Shown here piece after piece: positions 10,614 through 21,949 of a DNA stretch of 64,000 nucleotides; position 1 is the stretch's first letter, and every line of letters starts with the position of its first letter. The notes beneath the pieces were generated by a model, which worked only from the letters and a program-made list of their open reading frames with translations, did not search any database and was not told where the DNA came from. A program made the position numbers and the translations under genes. Source of the DNA: Cynocephalus volans. Lineage: Eukaryota > Chordata > Mammalia > Dermoptera > Cynocephalidae. The stretch is taken from contig NC_084474.1 of the NCBI RefSeq assembly GCF_027409185.1, forward strand, positions 27,681,382-27,745,381, given 5' to 3'.

Positions 10614-11381
10614 TGTTATGGACTGAGTGCCTTTGTGTGTCTCCTCCTCAACACCCTGTGCCAATTTATATGTTGAAATCTGTATTAGTCCATTTTTGTG
10701 TTGCTGTAACAGAATACCTGAAACTTGGATACTTTATGAAGAAAAGAGGTTTATTTGGCTTACAATTCTGTGACAGGTGCATCTGATGTGGGCCTCAGTC
10801 TGCTTCTACTCATGGTGGAAAATGGCAGGGCAGCCAGCAGGTGCAAGCAGAGCACATGGCAAGAGAAAGTGAGCGAGAGAGAGACAGTGGAGGTTACCAG
10901 GGTCCTTTAAACAACCAGCTCTCATGGGAATTAATAGAGCAATAGCTCACTACTACCCTCCTCCCTAGGGAGGGTATTAATCTATTCATGAGAAACCCAC
11001 CCCCCATGACCCAAACAACTCCCAACACTGCCACACTGGGGATCAGATTTTGACATGAGTATTGGGGAGACAATACATCCAAGCTCTATCAAAATCTTAA
11101 CCCCCATTGTGATGGTATTAGGAGTTAGAGCCTTTGGGAAATGATTAGTTTATGCAGGTGTAGCCCTCATGAATGGAATTGCTCTTGTAAAAGACACCCC
11201 ATAGAGCTCTCTCACCCCTTGCACCATCTATGAACCAGAAGGTGAGCCCTTACCAGACACTGAATCTTCTGGTGTCTTGATCTTGGATTTTCTAGCCTCC
11301 AGAATTGTGAGAAATAAATGTTTGTCATTTAAAGCCACCCAATCCATGGTATTTTTGTTATAGCCCGAATGGACTAAGACA
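10614..11381 (+). mobile_element. MLT1-type MaLR LTR, interrupted
   Basis: The TG at 10614 and CA at 11381 are flanked by perfect 5-bp duplications (gtcac at 10609-10613 and 11382-11386). Content is typical of MLT1: 'gatggtattaggagttagag' and 'cctccagaattgtgagaaat'. An antisense MaLR LTR sits inside at 10681-11091. Confidence 0.85.
10681..11091 (-). mobile_element. MST/THE1-type MaLR LTR nested in the MLT1 LTR (antisense)
   Basis: The plus strand starts tgtattagtccatttttgtg, the reverse of a MaLR LTR end, and ends in ca at 11091. Perfect 5-bp duplications (aaatc at 10676-10680 and 11092-11096) flank it. Confidence 0.85.
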
Positions 11382-12871
11382 GTCACAAAGACCTAACCCC
11401 ATGTTTTCTTCGAAGAGTTTTGTAGTTTTAGCTCTTATGTTTAGATCTTTGATCCATTTTAAGTTAAATTTTGTTATGGTGTGAGGTAGGGGTTCACATT
11501 TATTCTTTTATGTGTGGATAATAGCTGTCCCAGAACGATTTGTTGAAAAGAGAGTTCTTTACCCATTGAATGGTCTTGGCACCCTCATCTAAAACCATTT
11601 GGTTGTAGATGTATGTGTTTATTTCTGGACTTACAATTCTGTTTAATTAATTTATATCTATGTTTATTCCAATTCCACACTGTCTTCAGTAGTGTAGCTT
11701 TGTAGTAGAACTTGACATTGGGAAGTGTGAGTCCTTCAGCTTTGTTCTTCCTTTTCAAGATTGTTTTGTCTGTTCTGGGTCCCCTGTAGTTCATATGAAT
11801 TTTAGGATTAGCTTTCCATTTCTGTAAAAAAAGGCAATTGAAATTTTGATAGTGATTGCACTAAATCTCTGGATGAATTTGGGGAGTCTTGCCAACTTGA
11901 CAACTTAAGTCTTCCAATCCATGAACACAGGATTTCTATCCTTTTATTTATGTCCTAAAGTGGACTTTAATTTCCTCCAATGACATTTTGTAGTTTTTAG
12001 TGTACAGTTCTTGCACATCTTATGTTAAATTATATCAAAATGTTTTATTTTTGTTTGATGCTTTTGTAAATGGATTTATTTCTTAATTTATTTTTAAATT
12101 GTTCATTGCCAGTGTATAGAAATACTACTGATTTTTTTGCATCCTGCAACCTTGCTGAACTCATTTATTAGTTCTAACACCTTTTAAACAGTACTTTAGT
12201 ATTTTTACATATAAGATCATGTCATCTACTAATAGAGATATTTTATTCCTTCCCTTCCAATCCAGTGCCTTTTATTTCTTTTTATTGCCTAATTACCCTG
12301 GCTAGAACATCCAGTACAGTGTGAAATGGGAGTGGATAGAGCAGGCATCCTTGTTATGTTCCTCATTTTAGGAAGAAAGCTTTTAGTCTTTCACCATTTA
12401 TTATGATGTTAGCTATAGTTTTTTCATATGACCTTTATTAGGTTGAAAAAGTTCCCTTCTGTTTCTAGTATGTTAAAAAGTTTTATCATGAAGAGGTGAT
12501 GGATTTTGTCAAGTGTTTTTTCTTTGTCTATTGATATGATCAAGTGTATGTATTTTTAACCTGTAATTCTATTTTGTGTATTATACTGATTGATTTTTAC
12601 ATGTTGAGCCAGTCTCCATTCCTGGTACAAATCCCTCTTGGTCATGGTACACATGCATCTTTATTTTCCTTGTTTTAGTATGCTAGTATTTTATTATGGA
12701 TTTTTGTGTCTACATTCATAAGATAATATTGTTCTATAATTTTCTTTTCTTGTTATATCTTTGCCTGATTTTATTATCAGGATAATACTGGCCTCATACG
12801 GTGAATTAGAAAGTGCTCTTTTTCTTTAGTTTTTCAGTAGAGTTTGTGAAGAATCTAAATTAACTATTCTT

Positions 12872-13015
12872 AGTAGGTCTGGGGCAGAGCCTAAGATTCT
12901 ATGTTTCTAACAAGCTCCCAGATAATTCTGATACTGCTAGTCCACAGATCAAACTTTGAGTGGCAAAGTTGTGGACAAGGTTCTCAAACTTGAGCATGTA
13001 TCAGAATCATCTGGA
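12872..13015 (+). mobile_element. Two MER5A-like pieces carried at the 5' end of the young L1 insertion
   Basis: 12876-12958 matches the second half of a MER5A hAT MITE (taggtctggggcagagcct ... actttgag). 12980-13015 matches the first 40 bp of another copy (ggttctcaaacttgagcatg). The pieces lie between the left target-site duplication (12856-12871) and the L1 5'UTR start, so they belong to the inserted unit rather than to the host L1. Confidence 0.6.
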
Positions 13016-14563
13016 GAGAGGGAGTTTCAAGATGACGGTGGCTGCGTGGCTGGCGCGGAGTAGCTGAGGTGGAAAGGGCGGCCACTGGGCCTCAGGCAGC
13101 CGGGAAACTTGTGGACCTTCCTCTGGCCATCTCTTAAGGGAGGACCGCAGCTGCTGGCCGGTCGTGGGGGGTGACCGCCACTTTGCCCCTAGCAGGAGAG
13201 GCTGCCTCATTTACAGGCAACAGCTTTGAAGTGTGGAGCAGGAAAAGAACTGTTTCTTAGCTGCAAAAGCGAGTCTCGAAACAGGGAACACAGCGCCAGG
13301 GCTGCTGTGGATGCAGCCAGGATCCCGGAGGCCGGGGCCGCGCTGAAGGCGGCCAGCTGCCCTATTCAGGATTCGAGGTTTCAGGCCAGCATTAAAGAAG
13401 ATTCCTGGGAGCACCTGAGCCGCAACGCGACTGAACAGCCCGAGGCGGCAGCGGCCGAGAACGGGAAAGGCGACAAACCAGAGGCAGAGAGTGAGCACCC
13501 GACCTGGCACAGCACTGTGAGTGACCCCTGGCCAAGCCCTGTTCGGGGGGCTGACGACCACCTGGCTCCGGCCTGCATCACCGGTTCACTCACTGCCCCG
13601 GGGCTGCCTCCATTTTCCCAGGTGCTGGCAGCTCCGCCTGGCTCGGCTGTCACTGAGCCTTCCCACTTGCTTGACCCGGCGCGGGGCTTCCCGGGGCCTG
13701 CAGGCTGGCCTCCCCTCCAAATCCCTCTGCGGTTCTCTGGCGGGGCTGGTGGTGTGGGGCATCTCCGGCCAGTGTCGGGAGGGCAAGGAAGTATGGGCGG
13801 GCCGACTGTCACTCCACCACACCCGGGACTCCAGCCCCCGGTAAACTTCCTGTTACTGGGAGGCAGATACCATCTCTGCAGCCACCAGTTTGGAAAAAAG
13901 CCTAACGAATTTCTGGTTGGGAATAGTGTGGTAGGAGAGTTCCCAGGTCTGCTTGAACCTGCCGGAGAGCTGGCTGCAGGTGGGCGCTAGATTCGGTCTA
14001 TGCCAGGGGGATACAAAGGTGAACAAGTCCCGAGAAAGATCTACACAGTGCTACAAAGGTACCCAGAGCGACCGGTCGTCTGTGCCTACCAGAAACCTGG
14101 CAGACTTCCTGGGCGAGGCGGTGCCGAGCAGGGTCTTGAAGGCCCAGCTGATAGACGAGGGTTGAAGAAGACACATCCCTGCCCAGCACAGTGCGCACAG
14201 AGTGAGGAGACGTGCGGCCAGGGAGGCGGAGACTCGACAGAAACCACACACCCTGTGGGGTCGCCACTGAACGATCCAACAGCCTGGGCCAGAGCACACG
14301 GAACAGGGAGAAGTCCTGCACAGGAAGTGAAAGCTCAACAGAGATCACACACCCTGTGGTATGTGATCCACCAGCCCAGCAGAGTCCAAGCTGACCAGAA
14401 AGGTGGCTCCCCGGAGAAGCCCAAGACCCGAGGCAACCACACACACAAGGCACTAGAGGCCAACTGAGCAGTCACGGAGGTAGTCATACAAAATTGGCAA
14501 CCACAGCAACATCCTAGTTAGTCATTAGTCTCAAACCGGTGGACTGTGAAACCCCCTGCCACA
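13016..14563 (+). promoter_or_regulatory. L1 5'UTR, CpG-rich internal promoter region
   Basis: About 1.55 kb of GC- and CpG-rich sequence precede ORF1, in contrast to AT-rich flanks. Near the start, tttcaagatgacggtggc (13025) resembles the YY1-type site (CAAGATGGC) that positions transcription in human L1. A repeated word (acacaccctgtgg at 14247 and 14347) suggests internal duplication. The promoter role is by analogy with other L1 families. Long stop-free frames on both strands (for example 13226-13990 plus) probably reflect base composition. Confidence 0.65.
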
Positions 14564-15544
14564 ATGAATAAACACCAAAAAAAAGATACCAGAAATACAA
14601 AAAATCAAGAAAGTACACCACCAAAAGTTAATAAATCTCAAACTCTAGATCCTATAGAACAAGAAGCCCTTGAAATGACTGACAAGGAATTTCAAGTGAT
14701 AATTCTAAGGAAACTGAATGAGATACAAGAAAACTCAGCTAGACATCATGATGAAATGAGGAAAAGTATACAGGATCTGAAAGAGGAAATGTACAAGGAA
14801 ATCAATGTCCTGAAAAAAAATGTAGCAGAACTTGCAGAACTGAAGAAGTTATTCAGTGAAATAAAAAACACAACGGAGAGTTTAACCAGCAGGCCTGTCG
14901 AAGTTGAAGAGAGAACCTCTGAACTTGAAGATGGGCTATTTGAAATAACACAAGCAGACAAAAAGAAAGAAAAAAGAATCAAGGACATTGAAGAAAATCT
15001 GAGAGAGATATCAGACAACCTCAAGCGCACAAATATCCGAGTCCTGGGTATTCCAGAAGGGGAAGAAAATGGAGATTCCATTGAAAACATATTCAACAAA
15101 ATAGTGGCAGAAAACTTCCCAGGTATAGGAAAAATCACAGATCTTCAGATCCAGGAAGCTCAACAATCTCCAAACGTATTCAACCCATAAAGGCCTTCTC
15201 CAAGACATGTCATAGTCAAATTGGCAAAACTCAGAGACAAAGAGAGAATCTTAAAAGCTGCAAGAGAGAAGTGTCAAATCACCTATAAGGGAGCCCCAAT
15301 CAGGCTAACATCAGACTTTTCATCACAAACCCTAAAAGCTAGAAAGGAATGGGATGATATTTTCAAAATACTAAAAGACAATGTTTGCCAGCCAAGAATA
15401 CTCTACCCTGCAAGGCTATCCTTCCAAAATGAAGGGCAAATAGTATATTTCTCAGACAAACAAAAACTGCGGGAGTTCACTACCACACGACCACCCTTAC
15501 AAGAAATCCTCAAGGGAGTACTGGGTTTGGTTCCTGAAAAATAA
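14564..15544 (+). pseudogene. L1 ORF1p, one premature stop
   Basis: ATG at 14564 (context ccacaatga) begins a 327-codon frame to 15544, close to the usual 330-340 codons. It encodes the L1 RNA-binding chaperone that coats L1 RNA in the cytoplasm. In order: a basic N-terminus, a coiled coil (about residues 30-130, with heptad-like leucines and a long acidic and basic stretch), an RRM-like region starting TNIRVLGIPEGEE (about residue 157), and a C-terminal domain with LRDKERILKAAREK and the conserved FSSQTLKARKEWDDIF. The same frame continues through a single TAA at 15188-15190, where an NPKRPSPRH-type sequence would be expected. An in-frame GTG at 14546 upstream is not used as the start here. 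One nonsense change is the only visible defect. Confidence 0.9.
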
Positions 15545-15731
15545 CTACCACTGCCATAAAAACCCAAGAAAAATCAAAACCCACTACTATAATAAAAATG
15601 GCATTCATGAAGAGAAAACAAGCAAACAAAAATGCTATCTACAACCTAAGGAACCAACAAACACAGAAACCAAACAGTAAATCAGAAAGCAAGGAACAAA
15701 AGACACCTAAGACAACCAAAGAACCAATAAA

Positions 15732-16023
15732 ATGCTAGGAATAAATCAACACCTTTCAATAACAACTCTCAATGTAAAAGGCTTAAATTCCCCAATCAAA
15801 AGACACAGAGTAGCTGACTGGATCAAAAAGGAGGACCCAACTATATGCTGCCTACTAGAGACCCACATCACTCATAAAGATTCACATAGACTGGGGCCGA
15901 GCCTGTGGCGCACTTGGTAGAGTGCTGCGCTGGGAGCGCAGCGACGCTCCCGTCGCGGGTTCGGATCCTATATAGGAATGACCAGTGCACTCACTGGCTG
16001 AGTGCCGGTCACGAAAAAAACGA

Positions 16024-16065
<42 letters not shown>

Positions 16066-19000
16066 TTCACATAGACTAAGAGTGAAAGGATGGAAAAAGA
16101 TTTACCATGCAAACAGAAAAGAATAATGAGCTGGAGTAGCTATTCTTATATCTGACAAAATAGACTTTAAACTAAAAACCATAAAAAGAGACAATGAGGG
16201 ACACTACTTAATGATAAAAGGACTGATCCATCAAGAAGACATAACAAACATAAATATGTACGCACCAAATGGTGGAGCAGCCAGATTTGTAAAACAAACT
16301 CTATTAGACCTAAAGAAGGAAATAGACACTAATACCATAATAGCAGGGGACCTGAACACCCCACTGCCAATATTAGACAGATCATCTAGGCAAAGAATCA
16401 GTAGAGAAACACAAGATCTAAACAAGACTCTAGACCAATTGAAATTGGCAGATATCTACAGAACATTCCACCCAACAACCTCAGAATATTCATTCTTCTC
16501 ATCAGCACATGGATCATTCTCCAGGATAGATCACATATTAGGTCACAAATCAAGTCTCAATAAATTCAAAAAAATTGGAATTATCCCATGTATCTTCTCA
16601 GACCACAATGGATTAAAACTAGATATTAATAACAAACGAAACTCTGGAAACTATACAAACACATGGAAATTAAACAGCATTCTACTCAATGACATATGGG
16701 TCCAAGAAGAAATCAAGCAGGAAATAAAAAAATTGATTGAAACGTATGAAAACAATGATACATCATACCAAAACCTGTGGGATACTGCAAAAGCAGTATT
16801 GAGGGGGAAATTTATTGCATTAAACGCTCACTTCAGAAGAATGGAAAGATGGCAAGTGAACAACCTAACACTTCACCTTAAAGAACTAGAAAAACAAAAA
16901 CAATCCAAACCTAAAGTAAGGAGACGGAAAGAAATCATTAAGATCAGAGCAGAACTGAATGAAATTGAAAACCAAAAAACAATTCAAAAGATCAACGAAT
17001 CAAAAAGTTGGTTTTTTGAAAAGATAAATAAAATTGACAAACCATTAGCATGGCTAACAAAAAAAAAGAAGAGAGAAGATTCAAATAACAAAAATTAGAA
17101 ATGAAAAAGGCGATATTACAATTGATTCATCTGAAATACAAGGAATCATTCGAGACTACTATAAACAACTATATGCCAACAAATTTGAAAATCTGGAGGA
17201 AATGGATAAATTTCTGGACACACACAAGCTCCCAAAACTGAACCGTGAAGACGTAGAAAATTTGAACAGACCAATAACAATAAAGGAGATTGAAGCTGTT
17301 ATCAGAAGGCTCCCAACAAAGAAAAGCCCAGGACCAGATGGATTCACAGCAGAATTTTACCAAACATTCAAAGAGGAATTGACACTGATTCTTTACAGAC
17401 TATTCCAAAAGATTGAAACGGACACAAATCTCCCAAACTCATTCTATGAAGCAAACATCATCCTGATACCAAAACCAGGTAAAGATATAACCAAAAAAGA
17501 AAACTACAGGCCGATATCCTTGATGAATATAGATGCAAAAATCCTCACTAAAATACTAGCAAACAGAATACAGCAACACATACGTAAAATTATTCACCAC
17601 GATCAAGTGGGATTCATCCCAGGGATGCAAGGTTGGTTCAACATACGCAAATCAATAAATGTGATACACCATATTAATAAACTCAAACACAAGGACCATA
17701 TGATCATCTTTATAGATGCTGAAAAAGCATTTGATAAAGTTCAGCACTCATTCATGACAAAGACCCTCTATAAGTTAGGTATAGAGGGAAAGTATCTCAA
17801 CATAATTAAAGCCATATATGCCAAACCTACTGCCAATATCATCCTGAATGGGGAAAAGCTGAAAGTTTTTCTTTAAGAACAGGAACTAGACAAGGATGCC
17901 CACTCTCACCACTCCTATTCAACATAGTGTTGGAAGTACTAGCCAGAGCAATCAGAGAAGAGGAGGAAAAAAGGGCATCCAGATTGGAAAAGATGAAGTC
18001 AAACTGTCCCTGTTTGCAGATGACATGATCCTATATATCAAACAGCCTAAAACCTCTACAAAAAACTGTTGGAATTGATAAATGATTTCAGCACAGTAGC
18101 AGGATACAATATCAACACACAAAAATCAGTAGCATTTCTTTTCTCCAATAGTGAACATGCAGAATGAGAAATCAAGAAAGCCTGCCCATTTACAATAGCC
18201 ATCAAAAAAATAAAATACTTAGGAATTGAGTTAACCAAGGAGGTGAAGAATCTCTATAATGAGAACTACAAACCACTGCTGAGAGAAATTAGAGAGGATA
18301 CAAGAAGATGGAAAGATATCCCATGCTCTTGGATTGGAAGAATCAACATAGTGAAAATGTCCATAGTACCCATAGTGATATACAAATTCAATGCAATCCC
18401 CATCAAAATTCCAAAGACATTTTTCTCAGAAATGGAAAGAACTATCCAGACATTTATATGGAACAATAAAAGACCACGCATAGCCAAAGCAATGTTGAGC
18501 AAAAAAAAATAAAGCTGGAGGCATAACACTACCTGACTTTAAGGTATACTACAAAGCTATAATAACCAAAACAGTATGGTACTGGCATAAAAACAGACAC
18601 ACTGACCAATGGAATAGAATAGAGAATCCAGAAATCAACCCACACACTTACTGCCATCTGATCTTTGACAAAAGCACCAAGCTTATTCACTGAGGAAGGG
18701 ACTGCCTCTTCAGCAAACGGTACTGGGATAACTGGATATCCATATGCAGGAGAATGAAACTAGATCCATACCTCTCACCGTATACTTAAATCAACTCAAA
18801 ATGGATTAAGGATTTAAATATACACCCCGAAACAATAAAACTTCTTAAAGAAAACATAGGAGAAACACTTCAGGAAAAAGGACTGGGCACAGACTTCATG
18901 AATACGACCCCAAAAGCATGGGCAACCAAAGGAAAAATAAACAAATGGGATTATATCAAACTAAAAAGCTTCTGCACAGCAAAAGAAACAATTAACAGAG

Positions 19001-19743
19001 TTAAAAGACAACCAACAGAGTGGGATAAATTATTTGCAAAATATACATCTGACAAAGGATTAATTTCCAGAATATATAAGGAACTCAAACAACTTTACAA
19101 GAAGAAAACAAGCAACCCAATTAAAAAATGGGCCAAAGAGCTAAGTAGGCATTTCTCTAAGGAAGATATACAAATGGCCAACAGACATATGAAAAAATGC
19201 TCAACATCACTCAGCATCCGGGAAATGCAAATCAAAACCACATTGAGATACCATCTAACCCCAGTTAGGATGGCTAAAATCCAAAAGACTCTGAACGATA
19301 AATGCTGGCGAGGTTGCGGAGAGAAAGGAACTCTCATACACTGTTGGTGGGACTGCAAAATGGTGCAGCCTCTATGGAAAATGGTATGGAGGTTCCTCAA
19401 ACAATTGCAGATAGATATACCATACGACCCAGCTATCCCACTGTTGGGAATATACCCAGAGGAATGGAAATCATCAAGTCTAAGGTATACCTGTTCCCCA
19501 ATGTTCATCGCAGCACTCTTTACAATAGCCAAGAGTTGGAACCAGCCCAAATGTCCATCATCAGATGAGTGGATACGGAAAATGTCGTACATCTACACAA
19601 TGGAATACTATTCAGCTATAAAAACGAATGAAATACTGCCATTTGCAACAAGATGGATGGACCTTGAGAGAATTATATTAAGTGAAACGAGTCAGGCACA
19701 GAAAGAGAAATACCACATGTTCTCACTTATTGGTGGGAGCTAA
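15732..19743 (+). pseudogene. L1 ORF2p (endonuclease-reverse transcriptase), disrupted
   Basis: The frame starts at ATG 15732 and ends at 19743, about the normal 1,275-codon size once the SINE is discounted. The apurinic-type endonuclease has LETHIT (15855), GDLNTP (16347), RIDHILG (16530) and SDHNG (16599). The reverse transcriptase has [11 protein letters not shown] (17710) and the catalytic FADD (18012-18023). The C-terminal zinc knuckle is [18 protein letters not shown] (19303-19356). A tRNA-SINE (15893-16060) splits the endonuclease. Frame changes occur near 17045, 17868, 17968, 18063 and 18508, all at A or T runs. A few stops, for example after 16122 and near 18163, complete the damage. 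The enzyme nicks target DNA and copies L1 RNA into the genome; this copy cannot. Confidence 0.9.
15893..16060 (+). mobile_element. tRNA-derived SINE in L1 ORF2, with long A-tail
   Basis: The SINE starts ggggccgagcctgtggcgca and has a pol III A box (about 15904-15915) and B box ggttcggatcc (15958-15968). A second tRNA-like remnant follows, then an A run of nearly 40. Perfect 17-bp duplications aaagattcacatagact flank it (15876-15892 and 16061-16077). The long A-tail and perfect duplications indicate a recent insertion. Confidence 0.9.
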
Positions 19744-19757
19744 AAATTAATATATAA

Positions 19758-19809
<52 letters not shown>

Positions 19810-19983
19810 CCGGGGGGTGGGGGGGAGGAAGATATAACAACCACAATTACTTGAAGTTGATATGACAAGCAAACAGAAAGAGCATTGTTGGGGGGAGGGG
19901 GGAGGGAGAAGGGAGGGAGGTTTTGGTGATGGGGAGCAATAATCAGCCACAATGTATATCGACAAAATAAAATTAAAAAAAAA
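19744..19983 (+). other. L1 3'UTR with CA repeat, G-rich tract and A-tail
   Basis: After the ORF2 stop come a CA dinucleotide run (19761-19807) and two G-rich stretches, 19811-19828 and 19888-19922. G-rich polypurine tracts are a common feature of mammalian L1 3'UTRs and could fold as G-quadruplexes. The end has an aataaaatt signal and an A-rich tail just before the right duplication. Confidence 0.85.
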
Positions 19984-20479
19984 TAAATTAACTATTCTTT
20001 AAATATTTGGTAGAATTGACCAGTTAAGTCATTTGGTTCTAGACTTCTTGTTATGGAAAACTTATTGATTACTCATCCAATTTCTTTACTTGTTATAGGT
20101 CTATTCAAATTTAAAATTTTTTCTTGAGTCAGTTTTGGAAGTTTGTGTTTTTCTAGAAATATTTCCATTTTATCTAAACTATCAAATTTGTTTGTGTACA
20201 ATTTCTCATTGTATTCTCTTAAAATCTTTTATATTTGTGTATGTTCCGTAATAATCTCTCCCCCTTACACTCATGATTTTGGTAATTCTAGTCTTATCTT
20301 TTTCTCTTTGTCAATCTTGCTAAAAATTTGTCAATTTTGTTTATCTTTTCACAGAACCAACTTTTGTTTCATTGATTTTTCTTTATTTTTTAAAGAAATT
20401 CTGTATTTCATTAATTTCAACTCTGATCTTTATAATTAGGTATTGTCTTCTGATCTCTCTTGTTTCATTTTTTAAAAAT

Positions 20480-21077
20480 TGCTTTTCTCCCCTTCCATCC
20501 CAAGTTATCTAATCCAGGCTGGACTAGCCATGCACATGCATGCTGGTGGGAGTAGGGGAGTTGGGTGGACTCTGTGTGTGGTCCTCTTCCATGCTTTAGG
20601 CACCTGGCCAAGTCTGTGGGCAGCACTTGGAGTGAGTCCCCTGGTGGCCACAGATGCTTTTGCTCCTTGCGGAGGACTTCCTGACTGTCCCTTTCTAGCT
20701 GTGGCCCTGCCCCTCCTCCCACATGCAGCCCTGACTACACCCCTCCCCCTATGTGCAGCTGCTGCCATGTGCAGCCCTGGCTGCCCCTTCCTCTCTTGTG
20801 CAACCCCTGCCATACCCATGTGCAGCAGCCCCATGTGCAGCTCAAGCTGCATCCCATCACTCATGCTCCTGCATTCCCGTAGCCTTTTCGAGCCACCAGG
20901 ACAAGCTTAGGTCAACCCTTTGGGGCCATGAGTTGGGCAGCCTTAAGGAGTTGGCACCTTAGGGACCCTCAGCCCAGCTGGGGAAGAGGGGTGTCTTGAG
21001 CTGCCTCCTGGTTCACCCACTATCCTGCATAGGCCAGAGTATCCTGAGGTTGCTCCACTGATTAGTACAGATCTCTC
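20480..21077. other. GC-rich insert of unknown origin in the host L1
   Basis: About 600 bp of C- and G-rich sequence interrupt the T-rich antisense L1, which resumes at 21078 (tttttttaatgcaggtac). The word catgtgcagc and variants recur every 20-40 bases between 20700 and 20860, giving a degenerate tandem repeat. A 143-codon open stretch (20479-20910) has no domain. No flanking duplication or A-tail was recognised. It might be an old VNTR-type part of a composite element. Confidence 0.55.
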
Positions 21078-21524
21078 TTTTTTTAATGCAGGTACATACA
21101 GCTATAAATTTCCTGCTGAGCATTGCTATTGCTACATTTTATAGATGTTGGTATGTTTCACCTTTATTTTCATTCATCTCAAGGTATTTTATAATTTCCC
21201 TTTTAATTTATTCTTTCACCCATTGGTTGTTTAAGATTGCATTGCTTAGTTTCCACATATTTGTAAATTTTCCAAATTTCTTTATGTATGGATTTTTCAT
21301 TTCATTTGATTGTCATTGGAGAATATTCTTTGTATGGTTTCAATCTTTTGAAGTTTATTGAGACTTGTTTTATGAACTAACATGTGGTCTCACATGGAGA
21401 ATGTTCCATGTGCATTTGAGAAGAATGTATGTTCTGCTGCTATTGGGTGGAGTGTTCTATAGATGTCTGTTAGGTCTAGTTGGTTTATAGTGTTATTCAA
21501 CCTTTGATTTCTTTGCAGATTCTC

Positions 21525-21949
21525 TTAGTGTATTTTCTGCTGCTTATAACAGAATACTTGAAACTGGATAATTTATAATGAAATGTAAGTTATTTCTTAC
21601 AATTCTGGAAGCTGAGAAGTCTAAGGTCAAGGGGCTGTATCTTGTGAGGGTCTTCTTGCTGGTGGGTACTCTGCAATGTTTTGAGGTGTCACACGACATT
21701 CCGTGGTGAGAGGGCTGAGCATGCTAGTTCAGGTCTCTTTTCCTCTTCTTATAAAACCACCAGTTCCTCTTCCATGAGAAACCATTAATCCATTAACTAA
21801 TCTGTTATTCTACGAATGGATTAGTCCATTCATGAAGGCAGAGCCCTTATGACCCAATCAACTCTTAAAGGCCCTACCTCTCAATACTGCCATATTGGGG
21901 AATAAGTTTCAACATGAGTTTTGAAGGGGACAAACATTTAAATCACAGC
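21525..21949 (-). mobile_element. MST/MLT1-type MaLR LTR (antisense)
   Basis: The plus strand reads tagtgtattttctgctgctt at the start and ends near a taaatcacagcc word. It closely parallels the MaLR LTRs at 27.6 kb. Host L1 endonuclease sequence lies on both sides. Confidence 0.75.

Larger units (their letters stand above)
13016..19983 (+). mobile_element. Nearly full-length younger L1 retrotransposon
   Basis: The element has a GC-rich 5'UTR, ORF1, a 187-bp inter-ORF spacer, ORF2, and a 3'UTR with CA repeat, G-rich tract and A-tail. It is flanked, together with 144 bp of MER5A sequence, by 16-bp duplications 'taaattaactattctt' at 12856-12871 and 19984-19999. The host L1 reads continuously when the insertion is removed. 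L1 copies itself by target-primed reverse transcription using ORF1p (RNA chaperone) and ORF2p (endonuclease and reverse transcriptase). This copy has one stop in ORF1, a SINE in the endonuclease region, several ORF2 frameshifts and a few stops, so it should be unable to move. It is clearly younger than the surrounding L1s. Confidence 0.9.

Noticed and set aside
13381-13812. 143-codon antisense frame in the L1 5'UTR as a gene
   Set aside because: Proline- and glycine-rich composition typical of translated CpG-rich DNA. Kept only as a low-interest finding.
15893-16060. Functional tRNA gene
   Set aside because: The A and B boxes are present, but the acceptor stem does not close, and the unit has a second tRNA-like part, A-tail and target duplications, so it is a SINE.
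19740-19965. Frames rich in CVCVCV and PPPP
   Set aside because: These are translations of the CA repeat and G-rich tract of the L1 3'UTR.
20479-20910. 143-codon cysteine- and proline-rich open frame
   Set aside because: It is the translation of a degenerate tandem GC-rich repeat, with no splice or start context and a long opposite-strand frame over the same bases.
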